This document shows, one piece after another, positions 17,693-26,117 of a DNA stretch of 36,138 nt (within the stretch, counting starts at the first letter, position 1; every line of letters starts with the position of its first letter). This stretch comes from Lachnospiraceae bacterium (GTDB lineage Bacteria; Bacillota; Clostridia; Lachnospirales; Lachnospiraceae): assembly GCA_024696825.1 (NCBI GenBank), contig JAILGL010000070.1:1-36138 (forward strand), in the 5' to 3' direction. Below the pieces are notes generated by a model, which worked only from the letters and a program-made list of their open reading frames with translations, searched no databases and was not told where the DNA came from. The position numbers and the translations under genes are program-made.

Positions 17693-17849
17693 CATTTTAT
17701 GAATTAAAAATATTCAATGCATTTAGAATATTTAATATAAGCATTTTATAATCAAATAATTATAATAAAAATATTTTGAATTTAATAATGAGAATTAGTA
17801 ACAATATTTAAAATTTAAAATTAAAAATTAAAAATGGAGGTAATATATA

Positions 17850-18674
17850 ATGGTTGAATGGAAAGAGTTTTCTGGAAAAACTATTGAAGAAGCTGTTTCA
17901 GCTGCATGTGAAGAATTAACAATTACAAGTGATAAGCTTGTTTATGAAGTTGTAGAAAAAGAAACTTCAGGTTTACTTGGTCTTTTTAGTAAGCCTGCTG
18001 TAATAAAGGTTAAGCTTGAAAAGAACGATGAAGAAAAGGTTAGAGATTTTCTTAATGAAGTATTTGCTGCTATGAGAATTAGCGTAAATATTGATATCAA
18101 AACTGATCCTATTGAGAATGTAATAAACATCGATCTTTCAGGTGATGAGATGGGAATTCTTATTGGTAAGAGAGGTGGTACTCTTGATTCACTTCAGTAT
18201 CTTGTAAGTCTTTATGTTAACAAGAACAGAGAAGATTATGTTAAGATCAAAATCGATTCTGAGAACTATCGTGAAAGAAGAAAAGCTACTCTTGAGAATC
18301 TTGCAAAGAACCTTGCTTCAAAGGTTAAGAGAACAAGAAAGCCTGCTCATCTTGAACCAATGAATCCTTATGAGAGAAGAATTATTCATTTTGCACTTCA
18401 GCAGGATGAGTATGTAGAGACTCACAGTGAGGGTGAAGAGCCTTACAGAAATGTAGTTATTTCATTAAAGCCAGGCGTTAAGTTAGAGGATACTTATCGT
18501 AGAGGTTATAATAAGAGAGGTCGTTCTTATGGTAACAGAAATGGTGGTCACAAGAACGGTGGTTATAAGAGAAGCAACTACAATAAGAACAAGGGCTACA
18601 ACAAGTATGATAAGTCTAAGAGTGCAAATGCTTCTGATGCTGCAGCTAAACCAGCAGACAATTCAGCTGAGTAA
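17850..18674 (+). CDS. jag: RNA-binding protein KhpB/Jag (Jag-N, KH, R3H)
   Basis: A 274-residue protein. The Jag-N domain is at about 1-50 (G-K-T-I-E-E-A and G-L-L-G-L-F-S-K-P). The KH domain is at about 75-145 with the G-x-x-G loop I-G-K-R-G-G, and the R3H domain at about 150-215 with P-Y-E-R-R-I-I-H. A C-terminal tail of about 55 residues rich in Gly, Arg, Asn, Tyr and Lys resembles RGG-type RNA-binding tails. KhpB binds RNA with KhpA and influences cell elongation and division in Firmicutes. GGAGG precedes the ATG, and a strong terminator follows. Confidence 0.95.
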   Translation: MVEWKEFSGKTIEEAVSAACEELTITSDKLVYEVVEKETSGLLGLFSKPAVIKVKLEKNDEEKVRDFLNEVFAAMRISVNIDIKTDPIENVINIDLSGDEMGILIGKRGGTLDSLQYLVSLYVNKNREDYVKIKIDSENYRERRKATLENLAKNLASKVKRTRKPAHLEPMNPYERRIIHFALQQDEYVETHSEGEEPYRNVVISLKPGVKLEDTYRRGYNKRGRSYGNRNGGHKNGGYKRSNYNKNKGYNKYDKSKSANASDAAAKPADNSAE

Positions 18675-18704
18675 TTCTAAGTAAAATTATAATTTGTAAT
18701 GATT

Positions 18705-18755
18705 GGGACCTTAACATAAGTTGGTAATTTATCAACTTGTGTTACGGTCCTTTTT
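18705..18755 (+). terminator. Terminator of the rpmH-jag operon
   Basis: A long imperfect hairpin starts with GGGACCTTAACATAAGTTG (18705-18723) and closes with CAACTTGTGTTACGGTCC (ending at 18750), followed directly by TTTTT. It separates the jag and mnmE transcription units. Confidence 0.9.
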
Positions 18756-18845
18756 AATGTATCATATGTGTAGGTGTGGGCTTTTTTAGATGTTTTAAAT
18801 TTTGTTTAATGTTTAACAAATGAACCTTGATAAATGGAGGTTAAT

Positions 18846-20228
18846 ATGTCTGAATATAATGGAGATACAATTTGCTCTATAGCCAGTGGTATCGGTGGTG
18901 CCATAGGAATTATAAGAGTAAGCGGTGACGAAACATTTCATATAGTTAGTCAGATTTTTAGAGATAAAAATAATAATAAAGTAGATGTATCAAAGCTCTC
19001 CTCTCACACTATTCATTATGGTTATATTTTTGATGATGAAGAAAAAAGTGATGAGGTTCTTTTGCTTGTGATGAAAGCACCTAATACTTATACAAGAGAA
19101 GACGTGGTTGAAATAGATACTCATGGCGGTGCATTTATCATGAATAAAATTATGAGACTTTTAATTGATAATGGAGCGAAGGTTGCAGAGCCGGGTGAAT
19201 TTACAAAAAGAGCATTTTTAAATGGAAGAATTGATTTGTCTCAGGCAGAGTCTGTCATGGATATAATTTCATCCAAAAATGATTATGCACTCCACTCTTC
19301 CATCAGTCAGTTGTCCGGTTCCCTTACAAATTACATCGAAAAAATCCGAAAAGTTATATTAGACGATTTAAGCTTTATAGAGGCCGGTCTCGATGATCCG
19401 GAACATATTTCTATAGACGATTACAAAAACACGCTTAAAACGCATCTCAGAGAGTCGATTTTTGAGATAAAAAAATTAACCGATAAATTTAACGAGGGCC
19501 GACTTATAACTCAGGGAATAAATACTGTTATAGTTGGAAAACCAAATGCAGGAAAATCTTCCATTTTAAATTTGCTTTTGGATTTTGACAGAGCAATCGT
19601 AACTGACATAGCAGGAACCACCAGAGACGTAATTGAAGAAAAAGTTTTAATTGATAACATTTTATTAAACTTAATTGATACGGCAGGAATTCGTGAGACA
19701 GAAAATTTGATTGAGAATATTGGTGTTGAAAAGACATATGAATATATTGAAAATGCAGATCTGATTTTTTATGTTATTGATTCTACCGAAGAATATACAT
19801 TTGAGGATGAAGAAATAATAGAGCAGATAAAGGATAAAAAGGGAATTATTTTATATAATAAAACGGATTTGCAATCAATTGTAGATGACAGATTTTCAGA
19901 GAAATTAAACTGGAGAGAAATCTATTTTTCAGCAGAAACAAAGCAGGGTCTTGATGAATTAAAACAGGCCATTAAGGAAGAATTCTTCAATGATAATTTA
20001 AGCTTTAATGATGAGGTTACAGTTACTTCTGACAGACATTATAATGCAATGGTTTCCGCAATTAATTCACTTCAAAGTGTTTTGGATACTATCGAGGCTG
20101 ACATGCCGGAAGACCTTTACTGTATAGACATGAAGGATGCTTATAATTACCTGGGACTTATAAATGGTAATACTGCAACAGAGGATTTGATAAATAATAT
20201 TTTCAAAAATTTCTGTATGGGTAAATAA
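18846..20228 (+). CDS. mnmE: tRNA modification GTPase MnmE
   Basis: A 460-residue protein. The N-terminal folate-binding domain starts MSEYNGDTICSIASGIGGAI. The inserted G domain shows G1 GKPNAGKSS, G2/G3 I-A-G-T-T-R-D and D-T-A-G-I-R, and G4 N-K-T-D. The C-terminus ends F-C-M-G-K, keeping the catalytic Cys of the usual F-C-I-G-K motif. With MnmG it makes the cmnm5 group on wobble uridine 34 of tRNAs. The ATG at 18846 is chosen over an earlier one because GGAGG directly precedes it. It lies just upstream of its partner mnmG. Confidence 0.97.
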   Translation: MSEYNGDTICSIASGIGGAIGIIRVSGDETFHIVSQIFRDKNNNKVDVSKLSSHTIHYGYIFDDEEKSDEVLLLVMKAPNTYTREDVVEIDTHGGAFIMNKIMRLLIDNGAKVAEPGEFTKRAFLNGRIDLSQAESVMDIISSKNDYALHSSISQLSGSLTNYIEKIRKVILDDLSFIEAGLDDPEHISIDDYKNTLKTHLRESIFEIKKLTDKFNEGRLITQGINTVIVGKPNAGKSSILNLLLDFDRAIVTDIAGTTRDVIEEKVLIDNILLNLIDTAGIRETENLIENIGVEKTYEYIENADLIFYVIDSTEEYTFEDEEIIEQIKDKKGIILYNKTDLQSIVDDRFSEKLNWREIYFSAETKQGLDELKQAIKEEFFNDNLSFNDEVTVTSDRHYNAMVSAINSLQSVLDTIEADMPEDLYCIDMKDAYNYLGLINGNTATEDLINNIFKNFCMGK

Positions 20229-20356
20229 GAATAGAAAAAGAAAAATGTAGTTAAAAAGTAAGGTAAAAATAATGTATGTAAATAGGAATATATGAAAATA
20301 TGTTAATACATTAATATATAAATATATTTTATAAATGTTGGAAAGTGAGATTTACA

Positions 20357-22231
20357 ATGTATACTTATGAAGAATACGATGTAGTAGTCGTAGGTGCAGG
20401 ACATGCAGGTTGTGAAGCAGCTCTGGCATCTGCAAGACTTGGTATGAGAACTTTAATTTTTACTGTTAGCGTTGACAGCATAGCTATGATGCCTTGTAAT
20501 CCTAATATTGGTGGTACTTCTAAGGGGCATTTGGTTAGAGAACTTGACGCTCTTGGCGGTGAAATGGGTAAGAATATTGACAGAACATTTATACAATCTA
20601 AGATGTTAAATAAGTCAAAGGGCCCTGCTGTTCACTCTTTAAGAGCTCAGGCAGATAAAAAAATGTACAGTAAACAGATGAGAAAGGTTCTTGAAAATAC
20701 CGATAATCTCGTAATTAAACAGGGTGAAGTTGCTGATATAAAGGTTGAAAATGGTAAGGTTACAGGTGTACTTACAGCAACAGATGCATTTTATCCTTGT
20801 AAAGCTGTAGTATTATGTACCGGAGTTTACCTTAATGCAAGATGTATAACAGGTGATGTTAGTTCATATACAGGACCAAATGGACTTGCAAGTGCTACTC
20901 ATCTCACAGCTAATCTTGAAAAATTAGGAATTGAAATGAGAAGATTTAAGACAGGAACACCTGCAAGAATTGATAAAAGAACTATAGATTTTTCAAAGAT
21001 GACAGAGCAAAAGGGTGATACACCAGTTGTACCATTTTCATTTTCAACTGATCCTGACAGTGTCCAGAGAGAACAAATTTCCTGCTGGTTAACTTATACT
21101 AATGAAGAAACTCATGAAATAATAAGAGATAATATCGACCGCTCTCCTCTTTATGCAGGAGTAATTAAATCAACAGGACCAAGATATTGTCCTTCAATTG
21201 AAGATAAGGTAATGAGGTTTGCTGATAAAAACAGACATCAGGTGTTTATAGAACCTGAGGGAGAGTATACAAATGAAATGTATATTGATGGAATGTCCAG
21301 TTCCATGCCTGAGGATGTACAGGTTAGAATGTACAGATCAGTACCGGGACTTGAGAATGCTCAAATTGTTAGAAATGCATATGCTATAGAATATGATTGT
21401 ATTAATCCTCTCCAACTTAAAGCAACTCTTGAATTTAAAAAGATAAAAGGTCTTTTCAGTGCAGGACAGACTAATGGATCTTCTGGATATGAAGAAGCTG
21501 CAGGTCAGGGATTAGTTGCAGGTATTAATGCAGCCCTTGAGGTAGCAGGCAGAGAACAGATAATACTTGATCGTTCTGATGCTTATATCGGAGTTCTTAT
21601 AGATGACCTTATTACTAAAGGAACTAATGAGCCATATAGAATGATGACTTCAAGAGCTGAGTACAGATTATTGTTAAGACAGGATAATGCTGATATAAGA
21701 CTTAGAAAAATTGGTCATGATGTAGGACTTGTACCTGATGATGTTTATGAAAAGTTTTTAGTAAAGCTTGATATGATTAAGAAGGAAATTGCAAGAGTTA
21801 AAACAGTTAATCTTGGCTCAAGTGATAAGTTAAATGCAATACTTGCTGCAAATAATAGTAACCCTGCAGAGAATGGAATTTCTTTATATGAACTTATAAA
21901 GAGACCTGAGTTATCCTATGAAATAATAAAGGATGTGGATGTAGACAGACCAGATCTTCCACAGGAAGTTCAGGATCAGGTTAATATCTCAATTAAATAT
22001 GAGGGTTATATCAAGAGACAGGAAAGACAGGTATTTGGATTTAAGAGAATGGAATTAAAGAAGATACCAGCTGACCTTGACTACAATGATGTATATAGTT
22101 TAAGAAAAGAAGCTGTTCAAAAGTTAAATGACATTAAACCTGAAAATGTTGGTCAGGCATCCAGAATATCCGGAGTATCACCTGCAGATATATCAGTTCT
22201 ACTTGTTTATCTGGAAAAGTTAAAAGGATGA
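20357..22231 (+). CDS. mnmG: tRNA uridine-34 carboxymethylaminomethyl modification enzyme MnmG
   Basis: A 624-residue FAD enzyme. The dinucleotide-binding motif is [13 protein letters not shown] near the N-terminus. The family signatures [17 protein letters not shown] and [18 protein letters not shown] follow. With MnmE it builds the wobble-uridine modification. A GTG at 20345 is in frame, but the ATG at 20357 fits the family start ([15 protein letters not shown]) and has GTGAG upstream. The gene is followed by a terminator that contains a ParB site. Confidence 0.97.
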   Translation: MYTYEEYDVVVVGAGHAGCEAALASARLGMRTLIFTVSVDSIAMMPCNPNIGGTSKGHLVRELDALGGEMGKNIDRTFIQSKMLNKSKGPAVHSLRAQADKKMYSKQMRKVLENTDNLVIKQGEVADIKVENGKVTGVLTATDAFYPCKAVVLCTGVYLNARCITGDVSSYTGPNGLASATHLTANLEKLGIEMRRFKTGTPARIDKRTIDFSKMTEQKGDTPVVPFSFSTDPDSVQREQISCWLTYTNEETHEIIRDNIDRSPLYAGVIKSTGPRYCPSIEDKVMRFADKNRHQVFIEPEGEYTNEMYIDGMSSSMPEDVQVRMYRSVPGLENAQIVRNAYAIEYDCINPLQLKATLEFKKIKGLFSAGQTNGSSGYEEAAGQGLVAGINAALEVAGREQIILDRSDAYIGVLIDDLITKGTNEPYRMMTSRAEYRLLLRQDNADIRLRKIGHDVGLVPDDVYEKFLVKLDMIKKEIARVKTVNLGSSDKLNAILAANNSNPAENGISLYELIKRPELSYEIIKDVDVDRPDLPQEVQDQVNISIKYEGYIKRQERQVFGFKRMELKKIPADLDYNDVYSLRKEAVQKLNDIKPENVGQASRISGVSPADISVLLVYLEKLKG

Positions 22232-22318
22232 TAAGTAGATGATGTAATGGTAATGCTTATATAGTTGTTTAATAAGTAAAGATATATAAAGGTAGTAATT
22301 ATATATGGTGATTATATA

Positions 22319-22351
22319 GGAGAATGTTTCACGTGAAACATTCTCCTTTTT
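22319..22351 (+). terminator. Terminator of mnmG built around parS site 1
   Basis: GGAGAA and TTCTCC flank a perfect parS (22325-22340), making a flawless 28-bp palindrome (22319-22346) that is followed by TTTTTATAT. As RNA it gives a stem of about 12 bp with a minimal loop and a U tail, the layout of an intrinsic terminator. The same DNA is therefore a ParB site and a transcription end signal. Confidence 0.8.
22325..22340. promoter_or_regulatory. parS site 1 (ParB binding)
   Basis: TGTTTCACGTGAAACA matches the Bacillus parS consensus at all positions. It stands 141 bp (start to start) from the next site and is embedded in the mnmG terminator palindrome. Confidence 0.95.
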
Positions 22352-22401
22352 ATATGGAAGAAATAGAAAGGATAAGAAGTATTAGATCTGATAAAAAATA
22401 A

Positions 22402-22440
22402 TTATCAACAATGTTATTAACTTTTGTTGATAACATTGTT
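22402..22440. promoter_or_regulatory. Inverted pair of DnaA-box-like sequences between parS 1 and 2
   Basis: TTATCAACA (22402-22410) and its inverse TGTTGATAA (22425-22433) are one mismatch from the DnaA consensus and match the weaker boxes in oriC. They overlap a perfect 11-bp inverted repeat, AACAATGTTAT (22407-22417) and ATAACATTGTT (22430-22440). They could bind DnaA or simply form a hairpin. Confidence 0.45.
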
Positions 22441-22465
22441 TGTGATATAAAAATATCGATTTTAT

Positions 22466-22481
22466 TGTTTCACGTGAAACA
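22466..22481. promoter_or_regulatory. parS site 2 (ParB binding), first of the tandem array
   Basis: A perfect TGTTTCACGTGAAACA. The next site begins 56 bp later. The linker begins TTAGGACGGAT and resembles those of the following units. Confidence 0.95.
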
Positions 22482-22521
22482 TTAGGACGGATACCAAAAT
22501 TAGAATAATATAATCACAAAT

Positions 22522-22537
22522 TGTTTCACGTGAAACA
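22522..22537. promoter_or_regulatory. parS site 3 (ParB binding)
   Basis: A perfect TGTTTCACGTGAAACA. The next site begins 58 bp later. The linker begins TCAGGATCGATTCC. Confidence 0.95.
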
Positions 22538-22579
22538 TCAGGATCGATTCCAAAAAATAGAAATCATATCACCACAAAT

Positions 22580-22595
22580 TGTTTCACGTGAAACA
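22580..22595. promoter_or_regulatory. parS site 4 (ParB binding)
   Basis: A perfect TGTTTCACGTGAAACA. The next site begins 57 bp later. The linker begins TCAGGACGGATTCC. Confidence 0.95.
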
Positions 22596-22636
22596 TCAGG
22601 ACGGATTCCAAAAATTGAAATCATATCAACATAGAA

Positions 22637-22652
22637 TGTTTCACGTGAAACA
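22637..22652. promoter_or_regulatory. parS site 5 (ParB binding)
   Basis: A perfect TGTTTCACGTGAAACA. The next site begins 57 bp later. The linker begins TCAGGATAGATTC. Confidence 0.95.
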
Positions 22653-22693
22653 TCAGGATAGATTCAAAAATTAGAATAATATCAACATAAAAC

Positions 22694-22709
22694 TGTTTCA
22701 CGTGAAACA
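22694..22709. promoter_or_regulatory. parS site 6 (ParB binding), last of the array
   Basis: A perfect TGTTTCACGTGAAACA. The sequence after it no longer follows the repeat linker, so the array ends here, about 150 bp before rsmG. Confidence 0.95.
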
Positions 22710-22779
22710 TTTACATAAGTCAAAAGTTGATATGGATCTTTCCTGAATAATATTTATCAAATCTATTATTAAATTTTCA

Positions 22780-22807
22780 TTGAATATTTAAGTTTTTCAT
22801 ATATAAT
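22780..22807 (+). promoter_or_regulatory. Putative promoter of rsmG
   Basis: TTGAAT (22780-22785) and a perfect TATAAT (22802-22807) are 16 bp apart, about 55 bases before the rsmG start codon. A separate promoter is expected because the mnmG terminator lies upstream. Confidence 0.6.
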
Positions 22808-22862
22808 TGATTATAGATGCAATTGTGTATTTGGCATTATCATATAAGAAAAGGATGCTTTT

Positions 22863-23591
22863 ATGAGTGATTTTAATACTAAGCTTGGAAAGCTTTTACA
22901 AGCTGAGAATATAAATGTGGAAGAAGAGCAGCTTAATAAGTTGGAGGTCTTCTATGAAATGATAATTGAAAAGAATAAGGTAATGAATCTTACAGCTATT
23001 ACGGATGAAGATGAATTTATCATTAAACATATTTATGATTCAATTATCATGATGAATTATTATAATCTAAATGAGTTGGAAGAGAATGATAAGATTTTAG
23101 ATCTTGGAACGGGGGCTGGTTTTCCCGGAGTTCCTCTTGCAATTATGAATCCGAAGTTACATTTTGTATTAGTTGATTCCTTACAAAAGAGATTAGATTT
23201 TATTGACGATGTTTGTAAAGAAATAAATATTAATAATGTAACAACTATTCATTCCAGATTTGAGGATTTGGGTAGAGATGAAGATTATAGAGAAAAATGT
23301 AAGCTGGTTGTTTCAAGAGCAGTTGCTCCACTGAATATATTAATGGAATATGCTATTCCTTTCATAGTTCCCAATTATAATTTTATTGCTTATAAGTCTA
23401 AGGAAACTGAAAAGGAAACCATGGAAGCTGAGAATGCATTTGATAAACTGAAGTGTGCGATTAAAGACAGGTTTGACTATAAGCTTCCAAATATTAATGA
23501 GGACAGAACAATACTCGTTATTAATAAGAAGGAAGCTACGGATAATAAGTATCCAAGAAAGGCTGGAAAGCTTCAGAAAAAACCGTTGTAA
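22863..23591 (+). CDS. rsmG: 16S rRNA (guanine-527-N7)-methyltransferase RsmG
   Basis: A 242-residue Rossmann methyltransferase. The SAM-binding motif is ILDLGTGAGFPGVPLAI near residue 80, preceded by the family's N-K-V-M-N-L-T-A-I-T and the substrate segment K-H-I-Y-D-S. It methylates G527 of 16S rRNA; loss of this activity is known to give low-level streptomycin resistance. The gene is in its usual place between mnmG and parA, but here it is separated from mnmG by the 631-bp parS region. AAAAGGA stands about eight bases ahead of the ATG. Confidence 0.96.
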   Translation: MSDFNTKLGKLLQAENINVEEEQLNKLEVFYEMIIEKNKVMNLTAITDEDEFIIKHIYDSIIMMNYYNLNELEENDKILDLGTGAGFPGVPLAIMNPKLHFVLVDSLQKRLDFIDDVCKEININNVTTIHSRFEDLGRDEDYREKCKLVVSRAVAPLNILMEYAIPFIVPNYNFIAYKSKETEKETMEAENAFDKLKCAIKDRFDYKLPNINEDRTILVINKKEATDNKYPRKAGKLQKKPL

Positions 23592-23631
23592 AAAGTGGCT
23601 CAAATCGCCTATATATAAGGAAAGTAGCAAA

Positions 23632-23655
23632 GGGGGAAAAGCAAAAGCCTTTTCC
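23632..23655 (+). other. Hairpin between rsmG and parA
   Basis: GGGAAAAG and CTTTTCCC pair around a short A-rich loop about 40 bp after rsmG. No T run follows on the plus strand, so it is a poor terminator. It may be an RNA-stability element. Confidence 0.3.
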
Positions 23656-23679
23656 CACCAATTAATTCCTATAATAATC

Positions 23680-23708
23680 TTGTAGTATTAAAAAAATTGT
23701 TTTATAAT
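23680..23708 (+). promoter_or_regulatory. Putative promoter of parA-parB
   Basis: TTGTAG (23680-23685) and a perfect TATAAT (23703-23708) are exactly 17 bp apart. Transcription would begin near 23715, which supports the parA start at 23787 and excludes the earlier in-frame start at 23697. Confidence 0.6.
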
Positions 23709-23786
23709 AACTTAGTGTCTAGAAGAGAAAATAAGATAATTTACAAGGAAGAAAAGAGCAGATTTATTGCTCGGAAAAGAGTTAAT

Positions 23787-24557
23787 ATGGGTAAAATAAT
23801 TGCAATTTCCAACCAAAAGGGTGGTGTAGGAAAGACCACAACAGCTATTAATTTATCAGCTTGTTTGGCAGAAAAAGGTAAGAAAGTATTGCTTGTGGAT
23901 ATCGATCCTCAGGGTAATGCAACCAGTGGTTTGGGAATAGATAAGACAACAGTTGAACACTCAAGCTATAAGCTTCTTACCGGGGTAGATGATGTTTTAG
24001 TAACTTTACATCCAAAGACAGCTATGGAAAATGTAACGGTTATTCCTGCAGAAAGAGATTTGGCAGGTGCTGAGATAGAGATGCTTTCCATAGATGATAA
24101 AGAATACATTTTAAAGAATGCACTTCACAGAATTAGGAACACATTTGATTTTATTATAATTGATTGTCCGCCTTCACTTAATATGCTTACAGTTAATGCA
24201 CTTACGGCGGCAGACACAGTTATGGTCCCAATTCAGTGTGAGTATTATGCATTGGAAGGATTGGCTGAACTTATGTATACCATTTCATTGGTTCAGAAAG
24301 GTCTTAATCCGGATCTTAGAATCGAAGGAATAGTATTTACTATGTATGATGCCAGAACATGTCTTTCCTTGGATGTAGTAGAGGATATTAAACTTAATAT
24401 CGAGGAGAAAGTATTTGAATCAATTATTCCAAGAAATGTTCGTCTTGCTGAGGCGCCAAGTCATGGAATGCCAATAAATGTATTTGATCCAAAATCAAGG
24501 GGAACAGAAAGTTATAGAAATCTTGCTGACGAGGTTATAGCAAATTTAAATAACTAA
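23787..24557 (+). CDS. parA: Chromosome partitioning ATPase ParA/Soj
   Basis: A 256-residue ATPase with the deviant Walker A K-G-G-V-G-K-T-T at residues 11-18 (the Lys at 11 is the signature residue), Walker A' (L-L-V-D-I-D-P-Q-G-N-A) and Walker B (I-I-I-D-C-P-P-S). ParA binds DNA nonspecifically when loaded with ATP, is stimulated by ParB, and in Bacillus (Soj) also controls DnaA. The frame is open for 30 more codons upstream, but the ATG at 23787 fits the family start and has GGAAAAGAG ahead of it. It lies 56 bp before parB. Confidence 0.97.
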   Translation: MGKIIAISNQKGGVGKTTTAINLSACLAEKGKKVLLVDIDPQGNATSGLGIDKTTVEHSSYKLLTGVDDVLVTLHPKTAMENVTVIPAERDLAGAEIEMLSIDDKEYILKNALHRIRNTFDFIIIDCPPSLNMLTVNALTAADTVMVPIQCEYYALEGLAELMYTISLVQKGLNPDLRIEGIVFTMYDARTCLSLDVVEDIKLNIEEKVFESIIPRNVRLAEAPSHGMPINVFDPKSRGTESYRNLADEVIANLNN

Positions 24558-24613
24558 TTCTGTTATATTTTATAACTAATAATATGAGGCGTTAGCCGGA
24601 ATGAGAGGGATTT

Positions 24614-25477
24614 ATGGCACCAAGAAAAAGAGGATTAGGTGGTAAAGGAATCAACACACTTATCGAAGCCAGCAACACAGATAATGGAGCTACTGAAATT
24701 GATATTAACAAGGTTCAGCCGAATTCAAAGCAACCAAGAAAAAATTTTAATGAAGATGCATTAAATGAATTGGTTGAGTCAATTAAGAGTTTGGGTATTA
24801 TCGAACCACTTATTGTTAATAAGAAATCTAAGGAAGGTTTTTATGAAATCGTTGCAGGTGAGAGACGTTGGAGAGCTGCTAAGCTTGCCGGTATCAAAAA
24901 GGTTCCTGTTATTATAAAGGACTATAGTGATCAGGAAGTTATGGAGATAGCTCTTGTTGAGAATATTCAGAGGGAAGACCTTAATCCTATCGAAGAAGCT
25001 GAGGCCTATAACAGTTTGATAAAGGAGTACAAGCTTACACAGGATCAGGTTGCTGAGAAGGTGTCAAAGAGTAGAACAGTTATTACAAACTCCATCAGAC
25101 TTTTAAAACTTGATGAAAAAGTTAGACAGATGGTAATAGAAGAGAAGCTTACTAACGGTCACGCCAGAGCACTTCTTTCTATCAAGGATAAGAAGAAACA
25201 GTTTGAGGTTGCAACACTTATATTTGACAGTAGCATGAGTGTTCGTGAAACTGAGAAATATATTAAAAAACTTCTTAATTCTTCTAATTCAAAGAAGAAG
25301 GCAAAACAGCCGCAGACTGCTATGGACGCTATATACAGCAAGTATGAGGAAAGACTCAGAGAAAGCATTGGTTCAAAGGTATCTATTAAAAGTGCTTCTA
25401 ACGGCAAGGGTAAGATAGAGATAGAGTATTATTCCAATGATGATTTTGAGAGAATTGTAGAGATATTATCTAAGTAA
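24614..25477 (+). CDS. parB: Chromosome partitioning protein ParB/Spo0J
   Basis: A 287-residue ParB. The N-terminus has the ParA-contact motif G-L-G-G-K-G-I-N-T-L. The CTPase/nuclease-like domain carries IVAGERRWRAAKLA and E-N-I-Q-R-E-D-L-N-P, which bind CTP. A helix-turn-helix (L-T-Q-D-Q-V-A-E-K-V-S-K-S-R) follows for parS recognition, and the C-terminal dimer domain is at about 235-287. ParB clamps load at parS and slide along DNA. Its likely targets are the six perfect parS sites 2 kb upstream. GAGAGGG precedes the ATG. Confidence 0.97.
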   Translation: MAPRKRGLGGKGINTLIEASNTDNGATEIDINKVQPNSKQPRKNFNEDALNELVESIKSLGIIEPLIVNKKSKEGFYEIVAGERRWRAAKLAGIKKVPVIIKDYSDQEVMEIALVENIQREDLNPIEEAEAYNSLIKEYKLTQDQVAEKVSKSRTVITNSIRLLKLDEKVRQMVIEEKLTNGHARALLSIKDKKKQFEVATLIFDSSMSVRETEKYIKKLLNSSNSKKKAKQPQTAMDAIYSKYEERLRESIGSKVSIKSASNGKGKIEIEYYSNDDFERIVEILSK

Positions 25478-25500
25478 AGAAATGGAGATAACAAAATATC

Positions 25501-26028
25501 ATGAGTATATTTGAAATGATTGGAATTGATGCAGGTTATGTAATTTTAGGATTATGTGCCCTTTGCATTATTCTTTTAATTATGGTTATAGTGGCACTTG
25601 TAAAAATCGGTCATATGAAGAAAAACTACGAGAAGCTTATGGATGGTAAGGATGGTCAGAGTCTTGAGGAAGCAATTCTTAGAAAGTTTTCAAGTATCGA
25701 TGTTTTAGAAAAAAATGTTATTGATATTTACAAGATTCTTGAGTCACATGATAACAGACTTACTAATACTTATCAGAAATTAGGCGTTGTAAAATACGAT
25801 GCATTTAAGGAGATTGGTGGAAAGCTCAGCTTTTGTATAGCGCTTCTTACAGCTAATAATGATGGATTTATTATTAATACAATGCATAGCTCAAAGGAAG
25901 GTTGCTATACCTATACTAAAGAAATTGCAAATGGAGAGTCATTTGTTACTCTTTCAAAGGAAGAAGAAAAGGCTCTTTTAAAGGCAATTAATTTTAGTAA
26001 AAATGATGCTTACGAGGATGAAGATTAA
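25501..26028 (+). CDS. DUF4446 membrane-anchored protein
   Basis: A 175-residue protein with one N-terminal transmembrane segment (about 12-35, YVILGLCALCIILLIMVIVA). A coiled-coil-like stretch and the DUF4446 core follow (V-V-K-Y-D-A-F-K-E-I-G-G-K-L-S-F and the I-I-N-T-M-H-S pattern). The family is usually encoded right behind parB in Clostridia. Its function is unknown to me; the position suggests a link with chromosome segregation or the membrane. It starts 23 bp after parB, so it is probably the last gene of parA-parB, and a strong terminator follows. Confidence 0.88.
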   Translation: MSIFEMIGIDAGYVILGLCALCIILLIMVIVALVKIGHMKKNYEKLMDGKDGQSLEEAILRKFSSIDVLEKNVIDIYKILESHDNRLTNTYQKLGVVKYDAFKEIGGKLSFCIALLTANNDGFIINTMHSSKEGCYTYTKEIANGESFVTLSKEEEKALLKAINFSKNDAYEDED

Positions 26029-26075
26029 TAAAAAAATAATTAAATAGATAATAAAAAAGATAATAAAAAATAAAT

Positions 26076-26117
26076 CAAAAAAGTTCTTCTCTAATATTTA
26101 GAGAAGAACTTTTTATT
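26076..26117. terminator. Bidirectional terminator between converging transcripts
   Basis: GTTCTTCTCT (26083-26092) and AGAGAAGAAC (26100-26109) form a perfect 10-bp stem with a 7-base loop, flanked by an A run on the left and TTTTTATTTT on the right. It can therefore stop both the parAB transcript and the opposing glycosyltransferase transcript. Confidence 0.93.

Larger units (their letters stand above)
22466..22709. repeat. Tandem array with ~57-bp period carrying parS 2-6
   Basis: Five copies of parS with related linkers of 40-42 bp (common core T-C-A-G-G-A-then-G-A-T-T-C, followed by an A-rich stretch and ATCATATCA). The linkers have drifted from copy to copy while all five 16-bp parS cores are identical. 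This fits duplication of a unit followed by selection on the ParB site only. Confidence 0.9.

Noticed and set aside
22319-22709. The repeat array considered as a CRISPR
   Set aside because: The repeated unit is a 16-bp palindrome identical to parS, linkers are related to each other rather than unique, and no cas gene is near.
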